Of a stretch of DNA of 64,000 nt, positions 1 to 10,660 are shown piece by piece. The position numbers and the translations under genes were made by a program. The DNA is from Pachyseris speciosa (Eukaryota; Cnidaria; Anthozoa; Scleractinia; Pachyseridae), in the NCBI GenBank assembly GCA_016490735.1, contig JAEMWC010000015.1:198501-262500 (forward strand), in the 5' to 3' direction. The stretch's first letter is position 1. Every line of letters begins with the position of its first letter. Under the pieces are notes generated by a model. That model was not told where the DNA came from. It saw only the letters and a program-made list of their open reading frames with translations, and did no database searches.

Positions 1-611
1 GCAATTCGTTTATTCGACAACATCCAGCATTTTTCGGTGAAAACGTTTTGAAACTTTACTTTCAGAGAAAACTACATTCACGTCGGTATCTGTATACTTT
101 GCGTGCGACCCCAACCGAAAATAGCCAGCCCCTTCGCCTCCTTCTATTTTTTTTTCAGCATTTTATTTTCATCTTTCCGACAACCTGACAATCTTTCTTT
201 ATTCCAGTTATGCAAATTATCTCGAAGCTAGGAACAACTGATCGTAAAACTGAGTTGCAAGCCGCAGCTTCGATTGATAAATGATTTTGCTGGCTAAATT
301 TATTCTCCAGTCTCATGAAAAGCTCAGCAAGACGGAGCGGAACATTTTCCTCACACGTCACATATAAAAAAAAGTTTGTGCATACAAGTCCAGACAGAGC
401 ATAAACACTTATCGCCGGCTTCCGTTAGGAAAATATTTGTAACATGACAACTTTTCTTTTAATACCTAAATAGTTCAAGTTGTTCTAACTGCGATTTAGA
501 AAAAAAAACACATATCAACCCAAAATAAGTAAGAAAAAGAATAAAACAAAGAAACGCACAAATTGAAACGAAACATTAAAAGAAAAGAGTTGTGGCTTGC
601 TTTTTCAACAG
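1..611. other. Left edge, no gene recognised
   Basis: AT-rich sequence with several A/T runs. Short open frames on both strands have no recognisable domain. The interval probably lies in an intron upstream of the Frizzled-type exons that follow. Confidence 0.4.
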
Positions 612-1508
612 ATGAAGTTACCGAGCGTCAGCAGGAAGCAATCACCTCCACTTACGTTAAGTCGGGTAAACGAAGAGTCACGCCCGGACGGCAGATCAAA
701 GGAAAACATGTGCGGGCAGCAAGATTCCTGGGAGGTATGTTATCTTCTAGGATACTCACACAGTTAGTGACAGGTATGCACGAGGAAGACCTTAAGACTG
801 CTTTATCAAAACTTTTGGCGCCACCGTGTGAAAGATGCCCAGAGGGCAGAACATTGTTGTGTGGACGCCTGAAATGCGCCGGCTCTGTTGTGTAAATCCT
901 GGAAGGACTACTGCATTCTCGAAGTTCTTCATATTTATTTGGCTAAAACAAACAAACCAGTAACTTTCAGTCCAAAGAAAAACTCTTGTTTTCATCTGCG
1001 ACAAGAGAATTTGTGCAGCTATGGAGACGTCTCCATAGTTACAGTAGATAGGACCTTTGTTTACTGTTCATAACCTTTTTTTTGTTTTGACCGTGTACGT
1101 TTGTGTTGCAGGGAGTTGCGTTGCCTTGACCATTCCACTTTGTCTTGGTCTGCACTATAACATGACGCGTTTTCCGAACTTACTGAACCACAGCAAACAA
1201 GAAGAAGCTGAGTTAGAGGTTCATCAGTTTTTTCCACTTGTTCAAGTCGGTTGTTCACCGGACATGGTGACATTACTTTGTTCTGTTTACGCCCCTCCCT
1301 GCAAGGGACCACGGAAGCCCTGCAGAGAGCTTTGTAAACGAGTTCAAAATGGATGCGGTAATCTGATGAGGCGTTTCGGGTTCAGTTGGCCTGAGGGCTT
1401 GAGATGCCAGAGATTCCCCAGCTCAGCGAATGGTACTCAGTGCATTGATACACAGTCTGATTTTCATTCTACTCCTGCTAACCAAACAAGTACTACTAAT
1501 AGTGGAAA
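612..1508 (+). CDS. Frizzled-type cysteine-rich domain (CRD) protein, two internal exons of a partial gene
   Basis: The strong part is the exon 1112-1508. It has a TTGCAG acceptor and a GTAAGA donor and encodes a complete Fz CRD with ten cysteines in the expected order: SC, PLC, VGC, LLC, PPC, KPC, ELC, NGC, LRC, TQC. An N-glycosylation-type NMT follows the second cysteine. CRDs of this family bind Wnt lipids or related ligands outside the cell, in Frizzled receptors, sFRPs and several other proteins. An upstream exon 612-734 (TTCAACAG acceptor, GTATGT donor) ends in phase 1, which matches the phase-1 start of the CRD exon. It encodes a basic stretch I do not recognise. An alternative is that the CRD exon starts at the ATG at 1057, giving a hydrophobic signal-peptide-like leader. 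No transmembrane segments are visible downstream, so receptor and secreted forms cannot be told apart. The next exon was not found before 11 kb. Confidence 0.72.
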
Positions 1509-1559
1509 GTAAGAAAAGGTCCTCAATGATGTTCTGAAAGTGAAAGATCGTGGCACAAC

Positions 1560-2180
1560 AATGAACTATACATACATACTTTATTCGTCCCAAAAGGGCT
1601 TTTCAGAATAAAGGTACAATTAAATTAAAAAGTCTAACACAAACAGAAACTATGTACAAGTGATGTAAAACAAGTCAAAATAGCAATAAATTAAGCTAGC
1701 TTAAAGTGTGCAGTTAAGGCTCTAATTTTAAAAGTAAATCTTTCTTTAGACAGCGTTTGAAGTCTGTTAGCGTGGGTTTCGAATTTTCTGAATTGTATCA
1801 CTTATTTTATTGCCTATATATACAAAGAAAGCGCTTTGAGGATCTCCTCTGTGATATCAGGATTCGGTCGTCCTCGTAGACGGATCTTTTTTATGGGTGC
1901 GTGTTCCTCCAGTATTTCATTAAACAATAAATTGAAGGCGTGAAGCTTATCGTCGGGATCGTCCAAAGTTTCTATAACTGACCTATTTTCTGTTGATTTA
2001 GTGTAATAGCTTACAAGAAATTGAAAAGGATTTGTACGATATGTAAGTCTCCGACTGTATTTGATCTGTGGAACATCTTTCGCTCTAAGAGTGGCTGCAG
2101 TCTTGAGGAGGCGAGCATCAATGTATGTGAAAGTATAGCACAGGTGAAACGGCTGTAATTTGCATAGTTTGATAATTTGC
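1560..2180 (-). mobile_element. Remnant of CR1/L2-like non-LTR retrotransposon ORF2
   Basis: On the minus strand, about 2110-1820 reads open through a stretch with DDPDDKLHAFN and EEHAPIKKIRLRGRP. This resembles the linker between the endonuclease and reverse transcriptase of CR1/L2-type ORF2 proteins. The part at 1560-1700 is AT-rich and looks like a tail. No catalytic motif is present, so this is an internal fragment. It sits immediately 3' of the CRD exon and probably lies in the following intron. Confidence 0.55.
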
Positions 2181-2420
2181 TAATTGGTCTGAAATTGGAT
2201 GGTAAAATAGTTTACAGTTTTTCTTTTAAAAGCTGTTTTTATTCTCTATAAGTTAAGCAATAGTAACTGTTGGCCTTTTAATTTTGTTTTCCTTGTTTCT
2301 GCCTCCTCTCTGTGCTTCTTTACATGTTTCATCAGTTCGCAGACCTCCTTGAGCGGACGGACTACTATGGGAGTGATACAGTTGACAAACAAATGTCGAG
2401 ACAACACGAAACTTTGGTTT

Positions 2421-2426
2421 TCAACG

Positions 2427-2457
<31 letters not shown>

Positions 2458-2576
2458 GGATTCGATTAGCTGACGTTTCGAGCGTTAGCCCTTCGTCGGA
2501 TTCGCTCCGACGACGGGCTAATGCTCGAAACGTCAATCCCTGTACGATGGTCAATTTACATTATCAACTCCGTTGA
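2421..2576. mobile_element. Penelope-like element terminal sequence as a near-perfect inverted repeat
   Basis: The two arms (2421-2497 and 2506-2576) are inverted copies that begin CAACGGAGTTGATAATG. Each contains the GACGTTTCGAGC...CGTCGG block that also ends the Penelope-like copies at 56.2 and 57.5 kb. The block reads as a hammerhead-ribozyme-like core (see findings). No coding part remains, so this is a head-to-head terminal remnant. The overlapping minus-strand frame has no independent support. Confidence 0.7.
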
Positions 2577-2617
2577 TAAGCCAAATTTTCGTGTTTCACT
2601 CCCCCACCGACGCAGAC

Positions 2618-2648
<31 letters not shown>

Positions 2649-4720
2649 TTCAAATGTCGAGACAAACCTCGCTCAAAACAGCTTCTAAAGGCACCGTTGC
2701 GATTTGGGCCGTTTACCATTTACCAACGAAAACAGAATTTGTGGTTGAAAACCTTATTCAAATGGTTCAACTCTTTCCACTGGAAAGTCTCCGGAAAACA
2801 TGGATTTTCTTAGAAGATTCGTCTTATTCCATTTCAACCGAAATCATCAAAACATTCAGGTACCGTTTCTGAAGCCATACTTGTCCCGATCCGTTTCGCG
2901 CTTTTCGATTGCTTTGACGGGAAACGCCCCTACCACAGAGAGCGTTTCGTTCCGAGTAGTTTTGTCAAGCAAATGGTTAGCTCTCTCAGACTAGCCAAAC
3001 CGCACTGCATTGACGGGAAACGCCCGTACCATAGGGAGAGATTTATTCCCCCCGGATTTCGTAATCATTCGTGTTTAAACGTTAAAAGTACGGGAAAAAG
3101 CAATCAACCTTACGTTGTATCGTTCTTGTGAATGAGTGATTCACAGTGATTTCAACGAGTTTTGCACATTTTAATCTTTGACAACTCCATATAATCTGTG
3201 TGAATTGCCTTGAGACGCCCTAATATTCAGCTTACCTCGAATCAGAAATGAGCGATTCTCGACAGAGCTATTGTTGGCAGGGGGGAGTGCTTTTGTTTGT
3301 TTTTCTTTGTATAATTAGAAATTATGGAAAGTAAAGAAAAAAAATTTCTTACATGGGGGATCGTAATTCAACCGATATTTTTTGCTTCAAATCTGATCTT
3401 TTTAGAGCAGCTTTTTGTCAAACCGCTAGTCAAGGGAAACGACGACTAGACTCGATATTGGATTTTATTATTGTAAGTTCCTTGCATTCATAGCTATTGA
3501 ATACGCATATGAAGTTCCCATGTGAACCTCTTTTTTTTTCGTACAAAGAAATTTGGCGTCACGTTTGGCCCACAGGATTCCTACAATATTTGATGTTTAC
3601 GACCACCGTTTATACACGCCATACTTATTATGCCATTCTGATATCGAGCTACAAGCAATTGCAAAACGAGTTGAGGCACTCTCTGTTAAAAACTGTACAA
3701 TGCGTGTCATTCAAGTCAGGTGCATCCCCATCATTCCCTCCCCCCCCCCCCCCCCCCAAAGCAAAGTTGTTTCGATCTACTCTTGGCATTCAAACGAAAG
3801 GGTATCAACATTGAAAAAGGGGAAGGGATGAAGGCGGGGCGTTGTGACTTTTCTTTTGAACTGGAAAAGGGGTTTTAGTGCGAAAAAGGGAATTTTCGAT
3901 TCAGTTTCTCAACCTTTTTGCAACTGCTTGTAGCATTACATGTAATAGCCACATTTGAAAGGGTGTCACCAGAATTCCTAGCTCTTTCCTCAGACTTTGC
4001 TCTGCCAACAATGTTACCAGTTAAAACTGATATTATATGTGATATACAAACAGGAAGAAGAGCTCAGTCAGTATTGCGTCTTTTTGTCTTCGGCATATTG
4101 TTCACTGTTTTGAGAGGAGCTTTGTCGAGAGAGAGAGTCTCGATTTGGGCAAACAATTTCAGTTTCGCGCAATTTCGAAAAGCCAGTATAAGTATCATTT
4201 CACAGCTCCTATTGTTTGTTATAACAAATTTCGTTAATCTTGTTAATTAGAAAATTACTTCAAATTACTTATTGTATTGAGGTTTGGTGGCGTTGGTGGT
4301 TGTGTTGTTGTTTGCTGAACCACTCCCGTCAGAGGTTTCCCAAGCTCAGTGTGAGTCGTTAACCTGTGGTACCGTATTATGGAATATCAGGAGCCTATGG
4401 GCTCTTGGCAATCGATCAACATAGCTGCAAATTTAGGAATTTGTATGTGAATCCGGGTAATGCATTCAAGAAGATAATTATACACAAAAGTTAATTATCA
4501 ATTAAAATACCGTACGTTATTTTCATGGTGTGTTTCTTGCTTTCTTGAGCGATGTCTTTATTTCTCCGTGTTTGCCCTCGTTAAGAGACAGTTTAGGGAT
4601 ACGGAAAACAAAGGAATTACTTAAATCGCATTCGATCAGGAAAACAACCAGAAAGGAAGCAAGCAACATCAAACAGAAGTTTTAAGACCGCATGCAGATG
4701 CGTTGAGTTGTGGATTTGAG
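2577..4720. other. No gene recognised; short repeats only
   Basis: A short block around GACGGGAAACGCCC is repeated at about 2918 and 3011. There is a poly-C tract at about 3738-3757 and AT-rich sequence elsewhere. Open frames at 3497-3831 and 3918-4250 show no domain, splice context or codon signal I can support. Confidence 0.4.
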
Positions 4721-4724
4721 TATT

Positions 4725-5075
4725 ACAGAAGTTCGACGTCTGAATCAATTAAGAACGGCTATTTTAATTTGGAACGGCTCAGGCGTTCTTTTCGCCTGGA
4801 TGAGGCAGAAATTTCAACTTTTGAACGGCTTTGACTCAGACGCCGAACTTTCCTTGTGCCGAACCATACATTAATTGTTATATTGTATATATATAAGCAG
4901 TTTTACTCAGAACTGGAACTGGAACTGGAACCCGAACTGTATTAGGAACGCCCGTGGAACGGCAAATTAAGTTCGACGTCTGAATCAACACGTGTAATTG
5001 TGTTAATTTGGGTCGGTCCAAATTCGAATTAAGTTCGGCTTATGAAAATTTCGGCGTCTGAATCGGGCCTAATTG
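4725..5075. repeat. Short interspersed repeat with GTTCGACGTCTGAATC subunits
   Basis: GTTCGACGTCTGAATCA occurs at about 4732 and 4972, and a relative (TTCGGCGTCTGAATCGGGC) at about 5050. A degenerate GGAACTGGAACTGG run lies between them. The arrangement suggests a small non-autonomous element; its ends and family are not resolved. Confidence 0.4.
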
Positions 5076-5478
5076 AGCTTTCACAGAGGTAGGAGGGCAC
5101 TATCATGGTCTGTTAGTTTAAGCCACTAACACGTCTTGATGACCGGTACCAGTTTTGATGTATGTTCCCGCCATCTGTGTACGTGGCGAAAAGGAATCAG
5201 CGGCGAGACGTGATTCAGTGTTTGAGATATATAGATTTACATAGATTCCAATTCCTTGGCCCCCTTCAGGTAGTTTTTAATTACATACTCTCGCTTTGTT
5301 TTGTTTTGTTTTGTTTTTTGTTTATTTCATTTGAGGTGAACATAACTAAAATATGGAAAACTACCGTGCACCAATTATGCAGAGCCAAAGAGAAAACATT
5401 CTTCCATAATTTATCGAAAATTCTTGAGATATATCTGAACCCGAGGACATTGGCAAGGAGCAGTGACCTTGGGGGTCC

Positions 5479-6255
5479 TGGCGCATAGGTAGCCCAAGCT
5501 CGAATACTGATGCGTTACCTTCGAAATGTAAGGATTTGTACGGAGAACCTGTAAGGATTTGTATGGGGAACCGCTTTGCTCTTTCTATTTAACAATTAGA
5601 TTATAAGCTCGAGATTTCTATCGCTTGATAGCCGATGACGGCGCAGCACGAATTACATAGCTATCAAAGTAGGAATCGAGAGCGAGTAATCTAATTGTTT
5701 TAGTATAAATCTACTTGTCGTTCTAAGCTTACAAGAAAATTATTTAAGTCCTCCTCCTAGACACTTCGAAAAACGAGGAGAAGTGGCCGCCATTTTATTG
5801 ACATCTGTCACAGAATAGATATCGAGTAGCCTAGCCAATCAGAGAACGGAATTCGTGATAGAACGCTAAAAATATGGGTTACTGGCCAAGCGTGAGGTCA
5901 AGATGGCGGGATATTGGCCAAGTTCTTTTTTTGCGTGTTTATGGACCGAGACGAAGTCGAGCCAGTGGCTCCATCTTAACCTCGCGGGTAGCCAATCACA
6001 GCAGGAGAAGCGATTCATCTTGACCACTGAAAGAGCCAGTCATATAATAAATATCCTTATATACCGCCGGCCATCCTAAGAGAGAGCAAACCGGTTCTAG
6101 ACCCGTTAAATCGTCATAAACCGGCTCAGGAATTACATAAGAAACAAGAAACATACAACTGAAGTTAGGTAAGAGGATTTCTTTATTCTTGAGGTTTATT
6201 TATTCTTCAGGTTTTAAAAACACTTTCATTTCGAGCTTGGGCTACCTGTGCGCCA
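5479..6255. mobile_element. Non-autonomous DNA transposon with ~25-bp terminal inverted repeats
   Basis: The left end GGCGCATAGGTAGCCCAAGC and its inverted partner at the right end (GCTTGGGCTACCTGTGCGCC) match except for one base over about 25 bp. The ~777-bp interior has no transposase and is rich in short inverted segments. No clear target-site duplication was found, so the superfamily is left open. Confidence 0.65.
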
Positions 6256-7647
6256 AGCCTATTTTTAAGTGAAACGTGAACGCGCTAAAAATTGAAAAAG
6301 TCTTAAACTTCACCCGAGCAAGAAAAAAATAGCTGTTTTAAACTCGAACAGACGTACACTCCAGAATCGCCATTGCTGGCAGGGTGCTAAAACTTGGATT
6401 GTTCTCAGGTTACCCAAGCACAGACAAATAAATAATAGTTACAAGATACTTCAGATCTCAACCAAATCATCTGCAAATAGCAGAAATTAATTACGGTTGA
6501 ACGATCACAAGTACTATGTTTGAATAACAAATACGGTAATATTTATTTCTACCAAAGTTCCGGTTAGGAAGCGATAAATCTCTCAACAATATACGTAATA
6601 GACATTTTTACATCTATTATTCCTGGGTGTATCAAGAGAGCTTTTGACATCCATAAAAGGTATCCAGTGGTTTTTCCAGAGTTGATATATTTAACGTTCG
6701 GTGTTTATTTCACAGCATGGAGAACTTGCTATGAGTATTAACTAAGGATCCTTTTGATCTGTTAACAAATGTCGAGACATTTAGGAAAACCAGTGAAAAT
6801 ATGCAAAGTTTCAAGATCAGTTTGTTTTGATGTAAATCCGTTTTCTGCTGCAGGCTACTGACAAATGTGCGTCGGTTGTTTTGAAGTATCCATCCGACGC
6901 AAGCTTTTCTGCTGTGCGAAAGAACGAACGGAACAACCTCTGGCATTATAGGCTCAGCTTCGCACCAGCTTCGCAACATGGTGGAGGGCGCTTAGTGGCT
7001 TTCAAAGTAAACTGCTCGTTTAGTTGTACCACATTAATTTACAGCTTTTTAGTCCTTCACGCAGGGACAAAACCACTGAAACTCACATTAGTCTTGAGTA
7101 ATCTTGCAGCAAGAGTTACCGCCACAAAGCACGCCAAAACCAGGACTATGACACTGGTTTCCAAGACGAACTCTTGAGACGAGTACAGTCTCCTCAAATG
7201 AGACTCAACCGGACTCTCTGATAGAAACCGCAATGGACTTCTCCGCTGTATCTGCGTGTGAGTCATCTTGCTTGTAACTTTACGTGGAAACTTTGAATTC
7301 TAACAGTGTTCGCAACTACTCTCTCCAGCTCCTTGAGTTCTTTCTGAGGGGTGTTTAATGCAAAGTCGTTTATATAGGATTTCCGAATTAGCACCCCGAC
7401 GGTTAATTACTGTTTCTAAAACAGGAATGATCTATTGTTTGACGGCAGGTTTGTCACCTAAAATAAGCAAATTTTCAGGCAATATTATAGACATATCATG
7501 ATCAGATACATGAATTCTTGAATAAGTGGTTTTTGAAATCCGAAAGAATCAATAAAAATGCGATGGGCATTGCTGTATTCGGCACCACTTTGCTGAGTCT
7601 TTGTTTTTAAAAAGAGTTGCATAAGGCCTGGATAGTTTAGAGACGAG

Positions 7648-7650
<3 letters not shown>
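6256..7650. other. Mostly non-coding; one weak candidate first exon on the minus strand
   Basis: The only item worth recording is a minus-strand frame from an ATG at 7266 down to about 7094. It encodes a hydrophobic segment (SVIVLVLACFVAVTLAARLL) and ends at a good donor (AAT|GTGAGT). It could be the first exon of a one-pass or multi-pass membrane protein, but no downstream exon could be tied to it. The rest shows no recognisable gene or element. Confidence 0.2.

Positions 7651-7723
<73 letters not shown>
7651..7723. repeat. (AAT)n microsatellite
   Basis: About 24 uninterrupted AAT units. They abut the 3' end of a CR1/L2-like fragment lying on the minus strand to the right. Such elements often end in short tandem repeats, so this is probably the element's tail. 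The long tyrosine run in the minus frame is an artefact of the repeat. Confidence 0.9.
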
Positions 7724-8345
7724 CTTTATTTGCTTTTGTCAATGTATACATTTTTTTATTACAATCTACAAAATTTAAAAAATATGTTAATTTAAACTAA
7801 ATAAAAACAATGGACAAGCTAGGAAGCTAAATAAACCAGTAGGTTTTCTTGTTAGCTCCCTGAACAATTTAGGTTCTAAGTGGCAGGTAAAATAAAATAA
7901 AATAAAAGTAAAATGAAAAGAAATGCAAGGAAGGGTGAACTTATTTACTTGAAGTATGTTGCTTCATCAGTAAAACGAAACTTTATTTTATTTGTTGTTC
8001 AGAGAGCAGATAACGTTTAATTTTCTTAGGAAATGTGAACACACTTGAGTTTTTTAAATGAGTTGGGATGTCTTTCCAAATGTCCGTAGCCATAAAAGAG
8101 ATTGATTGTTTACCTACGTTAGTTCGCACACCCGGCTTATACTACATTGTTTTGGAAGTGTCTATTTTGGGAGATGCCTGTGGTTTCCGATGGATATTTC
8201 TGGGTTCCAGGTGCCCTACGACGGAAAATCTGCGGCATATCATTCAACAAGTGTTCGCAGAAGGATCGGGAAACGTTATCTGGGCGTACGGAACACTGTG
8301 AAGTTGACTCAATTTCTCTTTCGCATGTACAGTCGGCAAAACTGC
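7724..8345 (-). mobile_element. 5'-truncated CR1/L2-like non-LTR retrotransposon, 3' end with ORF2 C-terminus
   Basis: Read on the minus strand, about 8120-7985 encodes a C-terminal motif of the form W-K-D-I-P-T-H-L-K-N followed by F-P-K-K-I-K-R-Y-L-L and a stop. This is the characteristic end of CR1/L2/Jockey-type ORF2 proteins. Further upstream the frame is broken by stops. The 3' untranslated part runs down to the AAT microsatellite. Confidence 0.65.
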
Positions 8346-9525
8346 CCTTTATAATGTAGTTATGTGTAGCTCAGTTTGAGATGTTTTCCCAGCCCTGCTC
8401 TCGTGCCAGTCGTGCCAGGAGTCAGGGGGGGGGGGGGGGGGGGGGGAGGTTCTCCCAGGAAAATTGGGTGGGGGTGTGCGCTTCCTGAAACCCTTACCCT
8501 ATCTCAGACCAAAATCTGCGATTTTCCCTACCCTATTTCAGACCTGACAAATAATTCGATACCCTATTTCAGACCTATCAGTTTCACGTTCACGGTTGGG
8601 GTAAACATAATTAGAGAAGGGCGTTTCGGTTCGTGGTCTTCTCGCCTAATGATTAAGAAGTAGCTTCTTCTAAAAACATACCCAATTAAAGACTAGCGTG
8701 CTCAAACCATACCCTATTTCAAGATCAAAATCGATACTCTATTTCAGACCAAGACGGTTAAAAAACCCATACCTTTTGGGGCCGCACATACCTATATAGC
8801 CCATAAAAGGGAGACCACCCCCCCCCCGAGTATTTATCACCAATCACATGCAGGAACATCAGCTCATGTTGGCTCACGTTTTTCTTCCAACGTGATAGCA
8901 TGGTCAGGTGGCCGGCGTTTTTTTCGTATCTTGCCGAATTCACGATAATCGTTAAGGATTTGTACAAAAGGTATGATTTCTATACCCCCTTTCAATCTCA
9001 CACGACTCTCGGGGGGGGGGGGGGTGGTACACGTGATTTTGTGTGATATTTTAAGGAATTTGAAGAAGGGATTGTAATGGACTGAAAATGTTTTGAAACA
9101 CTTCCAGTTAGTTGACACCCCACAAGGGCACTGCAGGTTGCTAGGGAACTGTTTTGGTGTCCATCTACTAGTTTTCCACGTCAAAATTTAATTTTAAACC
9201 CTCCCCAAATCCCTAAATTTCGCTAATCCTTTGAGTAATATCTCTTGCCAACTATACCCAAAAATCACGAAAAAAAAACGGTATAGTTAGACCATGCAAC
9301 CTTTGGTTTGATCGGCTGATAACGAAACTGGGCCGGGCTGACATTTTGAAAAATGCCGGATAGATCGAAAAAGACCGGGCCGAGGAAGAGCACACACAAG
9401 TACATTCGGAAAAAAAAATGTACGTGATACCGGAATATGGTATAGAAACTTTGAGATGAAAGTTTCTTTCCGGATAATATGGAAACCAATTTTAAAAACC
9501 AGGAAATCGAAAATAGCTGGAATGA
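8346..9525. repeat. Degenerate repeat with recurring CCCTATTTCAGACC phrases and poly-G/poly-C tracts
   Basis: A phrase close to ACCCTATTTCAGACC recurs at about 8500, 8530, 8563, 8710 and 8737. It is flanked by a poly-G run at 8406-8426, a poly-C run at about 8818 and another poly-G at about 9011. A weaker relative appears at about 14320. This looks like an old dispersed repeat; no coding function is visible. Confidence 0.5.
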
Positions 9526-9668
9526 ATAGACATCAAATGAAGAATGATCCTCGCAGTTGTGAACGCAATTTATGCTATTGCGAAAAGAAGCCTGAAATTT
9601 TTTTCAGGCTTCTTTTCGCAATTGCATAAATTGCGTTCACAACTGCGGGGATCATTCTTCATTTGATT
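9526..9668. repeat. Long palindrome (foldback MITE)
   Basis: Two ~65-bp arms (9529-9594 and 9603-9665) are almost perfect inverted copies, centred on an A/T-rich loop. Each arm includes ATCATTCTTCATTTGAT and GCGTTCACAACTGCG. This is a foldback-type miniature element with no coding capacity. Confidence 0.85.
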
Positions 9669-10235
9669 TCATTTCCGCAGTTCATATATGATTCATTTCA
9701 TATATCATTCACAATGAATAGACACCCTGATAGCGCCACCTTTTTGGGATTCCATAGGGAATCGTTAAAAATAGAAAACCGTATTCAAGAATATGGTCGA
9801 GTGTTTTTAGAAATTGTTCACCACAAATGGCTAAAGCAGAGGTAAACAAGCTAACTGTGGCAATTACATTGGTTATACAGATCATGGAATGGGGAGCTAA
9901 GAAAGGAATTTTTTACTTGGGGGTGGGAGGGGTGGGCAAAGCCTTAAAAGAACTTTCCTGCAAACTAAACTGGATTTTTAAGCAAGAAAAGAACGACGCA
10001 TCGAGGAAAAAAATTCCTAAATCCTTTCCGCCCTTTCTCTCCATAATTTATATAATTGTAGAAAAGAAAACCAAAAACCATTTCGCTAAAACCCGGGGGG
10101 GGGGGTAGGGCAACGCCCTCTATTTTCAGACCCTGTTTAGGACAAAGGACGACATCGTAGATCCACACTCTTTCGTTTAGACAAGTGATTTTTGTAAGTC
10201 CTGAAAATGGTGTAATGTTCACCGATGATCCACTG
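9669..10235. other. No gene recognised
   Basis: AT-rich sequence with a poly-G run at about 10095. Open frames here are short and overlap on both strands without domain content. Confidence 0.4.
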
Positions 10236-10325
10236 AATCTTGCGAGCAGGCTCTCCAGTTTTTATGTTGCGATGTGACCGCATGATTCACGCCGCAACAA
10301 AAGAACTGGAGAGCCTGCTCGCAGG
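10236..10325. repeat. Hairpin foldback element
   Basis: GCGAGCAGGCTCTCCAGTT at about 10240 is inverted as AACTGGAGAGCCTGCTCGC at about 10304, with a ~45-bp loop. Imperfect copies of CCTGTCTAGGAC/CCTGTTTAGGAC phrases follow up to about 10460. It is non-coding. Confidence 0.75.
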
Positions 10326-10660
10326 CTATATATATATAGTCGACGACAGTCTTGATCTTGAAACGATACCCTGTCTAGGACGGGTCCAGACCCTTTTCAG
10401 GACAACTCGCTTTAAATTGTATACCCTGTTTAGGACGTATAGGGAGTACCCTCCCCCCAGACTCTGGGCGGCTAAAAGCGACTCTATATATACAGTTTGT
10501 ATGAAGGCTCTGCTCAGTTCAGATTTTTCAGCCAATCAGACATCTAGCTTCTATTAAAGGTTGTCTACCCTCAGGAACAAATGATACACTCCCGGGTAAA
10601 TGGACTACAAAACTTGACGTTTCTGATGTTCAACACCAATTTGCACGTGCAGCTCATTGT

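Noticed and set aside
3918..4250. 110-residue frame, partly hydrophobic
   Set aside because: No domain, no splice context, AT-rich composition; no better than chance.
7485..7751. Open frame with a long poly-tyrosine run
   Set aside because: It is the translation of the AAT microsatellite.
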